Shown piece by piece: positions 34,032-42,252 of a stretch of DNA of 64,000 nucleotides. The DNA lies in NCBI GenBank assembly GCA_024802545.1, contig CP103416.1, positions 558,001-622,000 on the forward strand, written 5' to 3'. The notes beneath the pieces are model-generated. The model worked only from the letters and a program-made list of their open reading frames with translations. It did no database searches and was not told the origin of the DNA. Every line of letters begins with the position of its first letter. The first letter of the stretch is position 1. A program made the translations under genes and the position numbers. The stretch comes from SAR92 clade bacterium H455 (GTDB taxonomy: Bacteria > Pseudomonadota > Gammaproteobacteria > Pseudomonadales > Porticoccaceae).

Positions 34032-34763
34032 TTGAGCGATAAACTAGCAGATAGATTACGCAACGCCGCAACTGTTTTGATTATGCGCCAGGCTCAAACG
34101 GGCATGGAGATATTACTGCTGCGCCGCAATGCCAAGTTAGCCTTTGCCGGTGGTGCCTGGGTGTTTCCCGGTGGCGCGGTAGATCAGGCCGATCGTGAGA
34201 GCGACAGTGCTGGACCAGAGGATGAGTTACTCTCGGCGCGAGTTGCCGCAGTGCGGGAGTCTGCTGAAGAGTGCGGCCTTGCATTAGATGTGGAGCAGCT
34301 AGTGCATTTCTCCCACTGGACCACTCCGGAAAAGTCAAAGCGTCGCTTTGCTACCTGGTTTTTTGCTGCGGTGGTTGCCGATACTGAATCAACGGTGGTG
34401 ATTGACGATGGCGAGATCCATGATTTTCAATGGTTAACTCCGGCTCAGGCTATGGCGATGCATTATGCTGGTGAGCTGAATATGATGCCGCCGACCTACA
34501 TGAGTATCAAGTTGGTGGATCAGTTTTCAAGTGCCGAAAAGGCCCTGGAAAGTTTGCGTCATTTTGATGCTTATTGGGTTACTCCACGATTCACTCGAGA
34601 CGGTGAAGTGGACTTATTGCTCTATCCTGGAGATGCCGGTTATGAGGCACACAATGGTGCTCTTGCGGGCCCGCGACACCGCTGCATAGTAAGCGATGAG
34701 GGCGTTCGCTATATTCACTCTGGTGAGGATGTAGGAATAGCGGCTATGGATAATCCACAATAG
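34032..34763 (+). CDS. NUDIX hydrolase (NUDT19-like)
   Basis: 243 residues. The Nudix box is GGAVDQAD...ARVAAVRESAEECGL, interrupted by an insertion of about 20 residues as in coenzyme-A or NUDT19-like members; the preceding AGGAWVFPGG is the usual lead-in. It should cleave a nucleoside diphosphate derivative. The start is TTG at 34032 with GAGAG upstream. It lies between glyA and nrdR. Confidence 0.85.
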   Translation: MSDKLADRLRNAATVLIMRQAQTGMEILLLRRNAKLAFAGGAWVFPGGAVDQADRESDSAGPEDELLSARVAAVRESAEECGLALDVEQLVHFSHWTTPEKSKRRFATWFFAAVVADTESTVVIDDGEIHDFQWLTPAQAMAMHYAGELNMMPPTYMSIKLVDQFSSAEKALESLRHFDAYWVTPRFTRDGEVDLLLYPGDAGYEAHNGALAGPRHRCIVSDEGVRYIHSGEDVGIAAMDNPQ

Positions 34764-34785
34764 CTTTCAGAGCATTATCTTGTGT

Positions 34786-34791
34786 TAGAAT
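34786..34791 (+). promoter_or_regulatory. -10 element upstream of nrdR
   Basis: TAGAAT at 34786-34791 with TG two bases ahead gives a transcript start about 20 bases before the nrdR ATG. The -35 is unclear. Confidence 0.4.
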
Positions 34792-34818
34792 GGCCGCCCT
34801 TTTTTTCGATCTAAAGCC

Positions 34819-35292
34819 ATGTATTGTCCCTTTTGCAAAGCTGATGACACCAAAGTCGTGGATTCGCGCCTAGTCGCCGACGGTGGTCAGGTTCGTCGAC
34901 GTCGTGAATGCCTTAGTTGCAGTGAACGTTTTACCACTTACGAGATGGCCGAACTGGTGATGCCGCGAGTGATTAAGACCGATGGTACCCGCGAGCCCTT
35001 CGACGAGAACAAGCTGCGCGACGGTCTCCAGCGCGCTTTGGAAAAACGTCCGGTATCCATAGAACAGATCGAAGTTGCCCTGACCCAGATAAGACATTTC
35101 CTTCAGGTCACTGGTGAGCGTGAAGTGCCGTCGCGAATGATTGGTGAAGCAGTGATGGGTAAATTGCGCGAGTTGGATGAAGTTGCCTATGTGCGTTTCG
35201 CCTCGGTGTATCGCAGTTTCCAGGATCTCAGTGAATTCCAGGATGAGCTCAATCGTTTAAATGCCTTAAAGCCCACTGAGGCGCAAGACTGA
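34819..35292 (+). CDS. nrdR: transcriptional repressor NrdR
   Basis: 157 residues. Zinc ribbon Cys3, Cys6, Cys31 and Cys34 (MYCPFC...CLSC), then an ATP-cone (about 46-136, [20 protein letters not shown]). It senses ATP/dATP and represses ribonucleotide reductase operons. Its stop shares a base with the ribD start (TGATG), so the two are coupled. Confidence 0.97.
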   Translation: MYCPFCKADDTKVVDSRLVADGGQVRRRRECLSCSERFTTYEMAELVMPRVIKTDGTREPFDENKLRDGLQRALEKRPVSIEQIEVALTQIRHFLQVTGEREVPSRMIGEAVMGKLRELDEVAYVRFASVYRSFQDLSEFQDELNRLNALKPTEAQD

Positions 35293-36425
35293 TGGCCTAC
35301 TCTGTGGCAGATCGTGAATATATGTCCCGTGCCTTGGAGCTGGCTGCCCAGGGTCGATTCACCACGACACCGAATCCCAGTGTTGGCTGTGTGCTTGTGG
35401 TTGATGACAAGATTGTCGGCGAAGGTTTCACCCGACCTGTTGGCGGTAATCATGCTGAAATTGAAGCATTGAATGGCGCTTTTCTTAAGGCTTCAGATAT
35501 AAAAGGCGCGACTGCCTACGTGACTCTGGAGCCCTGCAGCCACACCGGCAAGACTGGGCCCTGTGTTCAGGCGCTGATAGACGCAGGTATTAGCCGCGCA
35601 GTTATCGCCTGTGAAGATCCCAATCCTAACGTTGCTGGTGCCGGTATTCAGTTACTCGAAGCCGCCGGCATCGAAGTCGCCTGTGGTCTCTATGAAGATC
35701 AAGCACGAGAGCTAAACAAAGGTTTTATCAAACGTCATGAACAGGGACTACCCTGGGTTGTGGTTAAGATCGCCGCCAGCCTTGACGGCCGCACCGCTAT
35801 GGCCAGTGGCCAGAGTCAGTGGATCACTACGCCAGCGTCGCGCAAAGATGTGCAGCGTTTGCGCGCGGCAAACTGCGCCATCATTACTGGCATTGGTACC
35901 CAGTTGATGGATGATCCCTCCCTGACGGTGCGCATTACCCATGAAGACGTTGGCGTTGAAGATAGCCTGCGCCAGCCCCTGCGGGTGGTGGTGGACAGCA
36001 AGTTACAGATGAGCCCCGAAGCGCGGATGTTTGCCCAGCCTGGCGATACCCTTATTGCAACAATCGATGGACTAGAGCAACGTGAAAAAGCGCCGGCACT
36101 GGAGGCCTCTGGTGCGGCGGTGGTGTTTTTGCCCGCTCGTGATGGCCATGTGGATCTCTACGAATTATTACTCGAGCTAGCGCGACGTGAATGCAATAGC
36201 GTTATGGTTGAGGCTGGTGCTGGATTAGCCGGTGGCTTTGTTGCTGAAGGACTGCTGGACGAGTTGGTTTGCTACTGGGCACCGAAGCTGTTTGGCAGCG
36301 ATGCGCGGCCGATGTTTGAGCTGCCGATCCAGACCATTGATGCTCATTTGGCGTTGGCTGTAAAAGATATGCGCCAGATTGGTGAGGATATCCGTATCAC
36401 CCTGAGGCCGGATAAGGATTACTAA
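35292..36425 (+). CDS. ribD: riboflavin biosynthesis deaminase/reductase RibD
   Basis: 377 residues, bifunctional. The N-terminal deaminase has the zinc set His54-Ala-Glu56 (HAEIEAL), Cys82 and Cys91 (PCSHTGKTGPC); the C-terminal reductase has PWVVVKIAASLDGRTAMASGQSQWIT and VMVEAGAGLAGGF. Both domains are intact, covering the second and third steps of riboflavin synthesis. Starts on the nrdR stop codon. Confidence 0.97.
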   Translation: MAYSVADREYMSRALELAAQGRFTTTPNPSVGCVLVVDDKIVGEGFTRPVGGNHAEIEALNGAFLKASDIKGATAYVTLEPCSHTGKTGPCVQALIDAGISRAVIACEDPNPNVAGAGIQLLEAAGIEVACGLYEDQARELNKGFIKRHEQGLPWVVVKIAASLDGRTAMASGQSQWITTPASRKDVQRLRAANCAIITGIGTQLMDDPSLTVRITHEDVGVEDSLRQPLRVVVDSKLQMSPEARMFAQPGDTLIATIDGLEQREKAPALEASGAAVVFLPARDGHVDLYELLLELARRECNSVMVEAGAGLAGGFVAEGLLDELVCYWAPKLFGSDARPMFELPIQTIDAHLALAVKDMRQIGEDIRITLRPDKDY

Positions 36426-36474
36426 TTTAAGAGTCATTGCATGACCGTTAAATTATCCTGATAGCCGAGCGAAC

Positions 36475-36573
36475 CGAAGTATCTTCGACAGGATTGCAGG
36501 GGGTAAGGCAGTGCACCGATGAGATCCTTAGGCTGCGCTGAGGATCTCAAAACCGACAGCTGGCAGATGCCAG
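36475..36573 (+). promoter_or_regulatory. structured leader RNA upstream of ribE
   Basis: The 206-base region 36426-36631 contains three hairpins: CGAAG/CTTCG at 36475-36487 with a 3-base loop; TGAGATCCTTAG..GCTGAGGATCTCA at 36520-36549, nearly perfect with one bulge; and CTGGC/GCCAG at 36560-36573 with a 4-base loop. Between the first two lies the purine-rich GCAGGGGGTAAGGCAGTGC. The hallmark strings of the FMN riboswitch (GGGGCAGGGTG, CCCGCGAGC, GCCGACGGT, GGATG) are absent. It may be a divergent or new riboswitch class, or a leader with an attenuator. Confidence 0.45.
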
Positions 36574-36631
36574 GGGCAGAGCTTTAATAAAACGCTCATT
36601 AACAAAGAATTAATAAACACAGGCTAACAAT

Positions 36632-37246
36632 ATGTTTACAGGAATCATCAGCGCCCTCGGGGAGCTCACCAACCTCGAACCCCGCGGTGGCGACGCCCGG
36701 CTGCACATCAATACCGGTAATTTGAGTATGGCCGATGTCCAACTCGGCGACAGTATTGCCTGCAACGGCACTTGCCTAACTGCAGTGGAGCTTACGGAAA
36801 ACGGCTTTATCGCCGACGTCTCAGTAGAGACCCTGACCCTGACTACCACCGGCAACCTAAAACTCGGCAGCCGCATCAATCTGGAAAAAGCCATGCAGGC
36901 TACAGACCGCTTTGGCGGCCACATAGTCTCCGGGCATGTTGATGGTATGGGTGAAGTGGTGTCGCTCCACGAAGACGCCCGCTCATGGCGCTTCCGTATT
37001 CGCGCACCCCGCGAGTTAGCCAAATACGTTGCTCACAAAGGCTCGATCACTGTCGATGGCACCAGCCTCACAGTCAATCATGTGGACGGCGCGGAATTCG
37101 AGCTCAATATAGTGCCCCACACTATGATCCACACGATTATGGGGGATTATCAGGTCGGTACCAAAGTAAACCTTGAGGTTGATCTAGTTGCCCGTTACCT
37201 TGAGCGCCTATTGCTCGGTGACAAGGCCGCAGACAGCGCTGCATAA
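36632..37246 (+). CDS. ribE: riboflavin synthase alpha subunit
   Basis: 204 residues with the two lumazine-binding repeats: MFTGIISALGEL and LGDSIACNGTCLTAV in the first, FGGHIVSGHVDG and KGSITVDGTSLTVN in the second. It dismutates two dimethyl-ribityllumazine molecules to riboflavin. It comes after the structured leader and before ribBA, in a normal riboflavin cluster. Confidence 0.96.
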   Translation: MFTGIISALGELTNLEPRGGDARLHINTGNLSMADVQLGDSIACNGTCLTAVELTENGFIADVSVETLTLTTTGNLKLGSRINLEKAMQATDRFGGHIVSGHVDGMGEVVSLHEDARSWRFRIRAPRELAKYVAHKGSITVDGTSLTVNHVDGAEFELNIVPHTMIHTIMGDYQVGTKVNLEVDLVARYLERLLLGDKAADSAA

Positions 37247-37313
37247 AACGTCTTTAAACCCTAAATCAAAAGACAATAAGTTAACAAACAGTCCGCATTG
37301 GAAGAGAATAATA

Positions 37314-38432
37314 ATGGTACTCAACACTATAGAAGAGCTGATTGAAGATATCCGTCAGGGCAAGATGGTTATTTTGATGGATGACGAAGATCGCGAGAAT
37401 GAAGGCGATCTAGTGATGGCTGCACCCATGGTGAGGGCTGAAGACATTAACTTTATGGCCACCCACGCTCGCGGATTGATCTGTTTGACCCTGCATCAAG
37501 ATCGCTGCAAGCAGTTAGAGCTGGCGATGATGGTTAACTCGAGCCAGAACAACGCTAGCCACGGCACGCCGTTCACTCTGTCTATTGAAGCTGCCGAAGG
37601 TGTTACCACCGGTATTTCAGCTGCAGATCGTGCGCGCACAGTGCAGGCTGCTGTTGCCAGCAGTGCTCGCCCAGAAGACATAGTGCAGCCGGGACATATT
37701 TTCCCGCTCAAGGCTCAGCCCGGCGGCGTACTCAGTCGCGCAGGTCACACTGAAGCTGGTTGTGACATGGCGAAAATGGCCGGTTTTGAACCCGCTGCTG
37801 TGATTGTTGAAATCATGAACGATGACGGCACCATGGCGCGTCGCGATGACCTCGAAGTGTTTGCTCAGAAACACGATCTGAAGATCGGCACCATTGCTGA
37901 TTTGATTCATCACCGTCTGGTGACTGAAAAGACAACTCGCTGCATAAGTGAGCGTGAAGTGAGTACTAGCTATGGCGATTTCACATTAAAAACCTACCAT
38001 GACGATGTGCACAGTGAGAAGCACTTCGCTTTGGTGATGGGTGATGTGAGTGGCGAACAACCAGTCTTGGTGCGAGTACACACCAACCGATCGGCCCGTG
38101 ATTTACTCGCCATTGAAGATTCCAGCACGTTTAAAAGCTGGTCATTTCACAAGGCCCTTGAGCGCGTTGCTAGCGAAGGTCGCGGTGTTGTGGTGTTGCT
38201 CTACTACCCCGAATCTTCTGAAGATATAGATCGCAGTATTGAGCAGATTCTCAATCCAGGCCAGGCCCGCGGTCAGCGCGCCAGCGAAGTGGTCTACCAG
38301 CAAGTCGGCACCGGATCGCAGATTCTGCGCGATCTCGGCATTCAAAAGATGCGTTTAATGAGTGCACCGTTTAAATTTACCGGTATCTCCGGCTTTGATC
38401 TCGAAGTCGTCGAGCATGTCGACTACGAATAA
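37314..38432 (+). CDS. ribB: 3,4-dihydroxy-2-butanone 4-phosphate synthase with a degenerate GTP cyclohydrolase II domain
   Basis: 372 residues. The RibB half (1-200) is intact: [27 protein letters not shown] and [14 protein letters not shown]. The C-terminal half is homologous to RibA ([21 protein letters not shown]) but lacks the three zinc cysteines of the real enzyme; where RibA has [17 protein letters not shown] this protein has [20 protein letters not shown]. It should make only the C4 unit. A separate intact RibA lies at 45514. The ATG at 37314 was chosen ([15 protein letters not shown]). Confidence 0.95.
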   Translation: MVLNTIEELIEDIRQGKMVILMDDEDRENEGDLVMAAPMVRAEDINFMATHARGLICLTLHQDRCKQLELAMMVNSSQNNASHGTPFTLSIEAAEGVTTGISAADRARTVQAAVASSARPEDIVQPGHIFPLKAQPGGVLSRAGHTEAGCDMAKMAGFEPAAVIVEIMNDDGTMARRDDLEVFAQKHDLKIGTIADLIHHRLVTEKTTRCISEREVSTSYGDFTLKTYHDDVHSEKHFALVMGDVSGEQPVLVRVHTNRSARDLLAIEDSSTFKSWSFHKALERVASEGRGVVVLLYYPESSEDIDRSIEQILNPGQARGQRASEVVYQQVGTGSQILRDLGIQKMRLMSAPFKFTGISGFDLEVVEHVDYE

Positions 38433-38447
38433 TCACAGGAACAGAGC

Positions 38448-38930
38448 ATGAGCGAATATAGACCCGAAGAGGGAAGCTTTAATACAGGTAAGGTGCGCAT
38501 CGCGGTTATAGCTGCGCGCTGGAATGCCGAGATCACCGATGGTCTGGTCGAGGGCGCTGTGCGTGCTTTTGCCCGTCACAACATCGCGGGCGATGCAGTG
38601 GATGTGTTTCGTGTGCCCGGCGCTTTTGAGCTGCCACTGGCCAGCCAGCGCGCTGCTCGCACTGGGCGCTACGATGCAGTTGTGGCCTTGGGCTGCGTGA
38701 TTCGCGGTGATACACCACACTTTGATTATGTCTGCTCGGAAACCACTAGGGGCATAGGTCATGTGTCATTGACCGAAGATTTGCCGGTAGCCTTTGGTCT
38801 GTTGACCACAGATAACCTGCAGCAGTCTCTGGATCGCTCCGGTGACAGCCATGAGAACAAGGGCGAAGAAGCCGCTCTGACGATCCTCGAATTATTGACC
38901 GTATTTAAGCAAATCCAAGGCGCCGATTAG
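38448..38930 (+). CDS. ribH: 6,7-dimethyl-8-ribityllumazine synthase
   Basis: 160 residues with IAVIAARWNAEITDGLVEGA, VFRVPGAFELPLA and ALGCVIRGDTPHFDYV, the standard set of lumazine synthase, including the active His. It joins the C4 phosphate to the pyrimidine. The product lumazine is also the antenna chromophore in PhrB-type photolyases. nusB follows immediately with no gap. Confidence 0.97.
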   Translation: MSEYRPEEGSFNTGKVRIAVIAARWNAEITDGLVEGAVRAFARHNIAGDAVDVFRVPGAFELPLASQRAARTGRYDAVVALGCVIRGDTPHFDYVCSETTRGIGHVSLTEDLPVAFGLLTTDNLQQSLDRSGDSHENKGEEAALTILELLTVFKQIQGAD

Positions 38931-39371
38931 ATGTCAAAACCAAAAATGCGCCAAAAAGCCCGCCGACTTCTGGCTCAGGCGCTCTATTCCTGGGATGTGG
39001 GCAAGACTGACCTGATAGATATCGAAGCTGAGTTTCATGGCGATAACAATATGGCCACGGTGGACACTGAGCTGTTTCATGAGATTTTATTTGGTGTTCC
39101 AAAAAATCTGACTGAAATTGATGCCGCTTACGAGTCCTATTTGGATCGCCAGCAGGATCAGCTGGATCCGGTTTCTCGTGCTATCTTGCGTCTCTCGACT
39201 TATGAAATGCTCTATCGAATAGATGTGCCTTATAAGGTCGTAATTAATGAAGGTGTCAATCTGGCGAAAACCTTTGGTCCTACCGACGCCTATAAATACA
39301 TTAACGGCATTCTCGATCGTGTTGCCATCGCCAAGCGCAGTATTGAAGTGGCTGCGAATAAGCGCGCTTAG
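38931..39371 (+). CDS. nusB: transcription antitermination factor NusB
   Basis: 146 residues, all helical, with RQKARRLLAQALYSWDVG, LDPVSRAILRLSTYEML and YKVVINEGVNLAKTFGPTDAYKYINGILDRVA, which are the diagnostic NusB blocks. It binds boxA RNA with NusE in ribosomal RNA antitermination. The ribH-nusB-thiL-pgpA order is the standard one. Confidence 0.97.
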   Translation: MSKPKMRQKARRLLAQALYSWDVGKTDLIDIEAEFHGDNNMATVDTELFHEILFGVPKNLTEIDAAYESYLDRQQDQLDPVSRAILRLSTYEMLYRIDVPYKVVINEGVNLAKTFGPTDAYKYINGILDRVAIAKRSIEVAANKRA

Positions 39372-39433
39372 GGCATAGTCCTTTAGTGTGCGGCAGCGGA
39401 TTTAAAACAAAAAGAGCTTAGAGAGGACTTAAC

Positions 39434-40429
39434 CTGTCTGACTATCGCCATCAACCCAGTGAATTTGAACTGATCGCTGGCTATTTCGCCGACCTCACCG
39501 GCCAGTCTGGTGTGGCGCTGGGTATTGGTGATGATGCTGCAGTGCTCAATGTAACCCCGGGCCAACAGCTGGTCATGGCCAGTGACACCCTTGTAGCTGG
39601 CGTCCATTTTCCTGAGACCGCCAGTGGCCGAGAGGTGGCGACCCGCTCGCTCTGCGTCAATCTCAGTGATATGGCGGCCATGGGTGCCAAACCTCGATGG
39701 TTCACTCTTGCCTTAACCCTACCTAGGGACAAAGCCAATGCAGAATGGTTAGCCGACTTTAGTGCCGGTCTGGGTGATATTGCCAAGCAGTATGACGTGG
39801 CCTTAGTGGGCGGCGACACCACCAGCGGACCTTTAACCCTGACACTTAGCCTAGTGGGTGAGGTTCCGGTTGGAGAGGCTTTAACTCGAAGTGGAGCCGG
39901 TTCTGGAGACAGTGTCTTTGTGACCGGGTATCTGGGTGATGGTGCAGCGGCCCTAGAATTGCTTATCAATGATTTTGCAGACCATACTGACAGTGATCGT
40001 TTACTTCGGCGATTTTATTGCCCGGAACCGCAGATCCAGGCGGGCTTAAAGTTACGCTCCATCGCCAGTGCCTGCATAGATATTTCTGATGGCCTGATGG
40101 CTGATCTGGGGCACATCTGCAAAGCCAGTGGTGTCACTGCCGTGATTCAAACCGAGCAGTTGCCGATCGCCGCCGAGATACTGGAACGGTCGCCATTAGA
40201 TGCCTTGGAATGGGCACTCTGTGGTGGTGATGACTATCAACTCTGCTTTACTGTCGCGGCTGATCAGTTGGCAAAAGTCGAGGCATTGATTGACCTAGGG
40301 GAATTGGATGCTCGACGAATTGGCACAATAAAACCGGGCGACCAATCAATTATTACAGTATCGGTAATCGATAAAAATAATACTTTGTTAACTGTTGTAA
40401 AACCGGGGTACAACCATTTTAGCCACTAA
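39434..40429 (+). CDS. thiL: thiamine-monophosphate kinase ThiL, CTG start
   Basis: 331 residues from a CTG. The family N-terminus SEFELIAGYFAD precedes LGIGDDAAVL, and both are read in frame from 39434; the first GTG (39512) would cut it off. GAGAGGA at 39421-39427 is 6 bases before the CTG. Later motifs are SDTLVAGVHF, LSDMAAMGAKPRW, VGGDTTSGPL and CIDISDGLMADLGHI. The enzyme makes thiamine diphosphate in one ATP-dependent step. Confidence 0.93.
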   Translation: MSDYRHQPSEFELIAGYFADLTGQSGVALGIGDDAAVLNVTPGQQLVMASDTLVAGVHFPETASGREVATRSLCVNLSDMAAMGAKPRWFTLALTLPRDKANAEWLADFSAGLGDIAKQYDVALVGGDTTSGPLTLTLSLVGEVPVGEALTRSGAGSGDSVFVTGYLGDGAAALELLINDFADHTDSDRLLRRFYCPEPQIQAGLKLRSIASACIDISDGLMADLGHICKASGVTAVIQTEQLPIAAEILERSPLDALEWALCGGDDYQLCFTVAADQLAKVEALIDLGELDARRIGTIKPGDQSIITVSVIDKNNTLLTVVKPGYNHFSH

Positions 40430-40907
40430 TCCAACATTTGCTCAACTGCTGCGCTCGCCAATTCTGCTGTTGGCCTTCGGATTTGGCAGCGGCCTCTCAC
40501 CCAGAGCTCCGGGCACCATGGGCTCTTTGGCCGCGATTCCACTCTGGTGGTTATTGGCTCAACTGCCTCTAACCAGCTACCTAATTGTGGTCTTGATCGC
40601 GGCAGTAGTGGGCATCACAATTTGCGGCCGCGCTGCGGATCAGATGGGTGTTCATGATCATGGTGGTATTGTCTGGGATGAGTTTGTCGGCTTTTGGATT
40701 GCTATGGCTGCACTGCCAATCACCTGGACCTCTGTGATTCTGGGTTTTGTATTGTTTCGTCTGTTTGATATTGTGAAACCCTGGCCGATTAGCTGGCTGG
40801 ATAAGAAAGTTTCCGGCGGCTTTGGCATTATGGTCGACGATGTGATTGCCGGTCTCGCTGCCGCAGCAGTGATCTATTTGCTTGGTTATATGGGTCTTAT
40901 TCTCTAA
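40416..40907 (+). CDS. pgpA: phosphatidylglycerophosphatase A, probable ATT start
   Basis: 163 residues if started at ATT 40416. LLAFGFGSGLSPRAPGTMGSLAAIPLWWLL and VWDEFVGFWIA are the PgpA signature, with four membrane helices. The first usual start (TTG 40470) begins inside this block and removes the leading residues that the family has before LLA. Upstream codons hold no ATG, GTG or TTG. GGGGT lies 6 bases before the ATT; a CTG at 40446 is an alternative. Overlaps thiL by 14 bases. Confidence 0.9.
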   Translation: MLATNPTFAQLLRSPILLLAFGFGSGLSPRAPGTMGSLAAIPLWWLLAQLPLTSYLIVVLIAAVVGITICGRAADQMGVHDHGGIVWDEFVGFWIAMAALPITWTSVILGFVLFRLFDIVKPWPISWLDKKVSGGFGIMVDDVIAGLAAAAVIYLLGYMGLIL

Positions 40908-40998
40908 GCGTTTCAAATCAATCTTGTCTATACTTTTGCTTCAATAAAACGGTTTTTAAGGGAATTTAAAAGCCGCACAACTGAAGGAAAAGCCCCCC

Positions 40999-42252
40999 GT
41001 GAAAAGGAAATTATTGCCACTAGCAATTGTTGCCGTCGCTGTTGTTATCTCAATTGCCATGAACCTTCTCAAGCCCGCCCCCATTAAGGCCGCAGCCCCA
41101 GACACGGCGGTCGCCGTTAAAACTCTTATATTGCAAAGAACTCAGGCGGTTCTCTCGGTTGAATCTCAGGGCACAGTTGCAGCGCGAACGCGCACATCAT
41201 TAGTTTCTGAAGTCTCTGGTCGAGTACTGCAGGTTTCTCCCAACTTCGTTGTCGGCGGCACCTTTAACAAAGGTGATCTACTGCTTGAACTTGACCCCAC
41301 TGACTATGAGGTGGGGCTGCAGCGAGCTAAAGCCAATCTAATCAGCATGAATGCCCAGCTAACTTTCGAGCGAGCCCGGGCGGTGCAAGCGGAAAAAGAA
41401 TGGGCCATGACCGGCCGTCCCATCGAAGACGCGCCACTCCTGGCCCTGCGTAAACCTTATCTAGAAGAAGCCCGCGCCAATGTATTGCAGGCAGAGGCCG
41501 AGGTAAAACAGGCAGCGCTTAAATTATCCCGCGCCAGTATCCGTGCTCCCTACGCCGGTATGGTTGCTGCCAAGGTTGTGGACATTGGTCAATATGTTGC
41601 TGTCGGCGCGGTCTTGGGTGAAACCTTTGCCATCGATTTTGCCGAGGTGCGTCTGCCGCTGACCAAGCGTGATCTGTCGATGATGAACAGTTTTTCAAAA
41701 GCCGATAGTGGCGAGCCTGTGGAGATTAGGCTGAGAGGTTCCATCGATAACAGTATTAAAGAGTGGTCGGCCAAGCTAGTGCGCTCTGAGGGTGTGATAA
41801 GCCAGCAAAATCGAACGCTCTATGTGGTGGCTCAGGTTGATGACCCCTACGGAGCCATCAATAGCAGCGATGGGGAAACTAAGTCGCCACTGTTGATGGG
41901 GACTTTCGTCACCGCGATTATTGGTGGCAAGACGATTGATGATGCCTTCGCCATCCCTCGCCACGCTATGCTGCAAGGCAATAAAGTGGCGCTGGTGGAT
42001 GCTGAACAGCGCTTACGTCTCAAAGTAGTTGAGCCTATTTTTGGCGATGAGGCATTTTATTATCTCGCTGACGGCCTTGAAGAGGGTGATGAAATTATTA
42101 TCAGCGCTATTGGCGTTCCCATCGAGGGAATGAGAGTCAGCCCGGATAATGGTAATGATGTGGCAGACGCGGTTGCTGATGCAGAAGGAGCCCTCAGCGA
42201 GATGAGAGGCGTCCTCAGCGATAGAGAAGACGGAATCAGTGATGCACAATAA
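40999..42252 (+). CDS. RND efflux periplasmic adaptor (membrane fusion protein)
   Basis: 417 residues. A short N-terminal membrane anchor (about 5-21) is followed by a lipoyl-like half (SGRVLQVSPNFVVGGTFNKGDLLLELDP), a coiled-coil hairpin (about 105-175) and the second half (ASIRAPYAGMVAAKVVDIGQYV), then beta-barrel and membrane-proximal domains. It links the inner-membrane pump to an outer-membrane channel, which is not in the window. Start GTG 40999. The C-terminus is acidic. Overlaps the permease gene. Confidence 0.92.
   Translation: MKRKLLPLAIVAVAVVISIAMNLLKPAPIKAAAPDTAVAVKTLILQRTQAVLSVESQGTVAARTRTSLVSEVSGRVLQVSPNFVVGGTFNKGDLLLELDPTDYEVGLQRAKANLISMNAQLTFERARAVQAEKEWAMTGRPIEDAPLLALRKPYLEEARANVLQAEAEVKQAALKLSRASIRAPYAGMVAAKVVDIGQYVAVGAVLGETFAIDFAEVRLPLTKRDLSMMNSFSKADSGEPVEIRLRGSIDNSIKEWSAKLVRSEGVISQQNRTLYVVAQVDDPYGAINSSDGETKSPLLMGTFVTAIIGGKTIDDAFAIPRHAMLQGNKVALVDAEQRLRLKVVEPIFGDEAFYYLADGLEEGDEIIISAIGVPIEGMRVSPDNGNDVADAVADAEGALSEMRGVLSDREDGISDAQ

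Noticed and set aside
36426-36631. Canonical FMN riboswitch upstream of ribE
   Set aside because: The location is right, but the conserved core strings of that riboswitch are not present; reported only as a structured leader.
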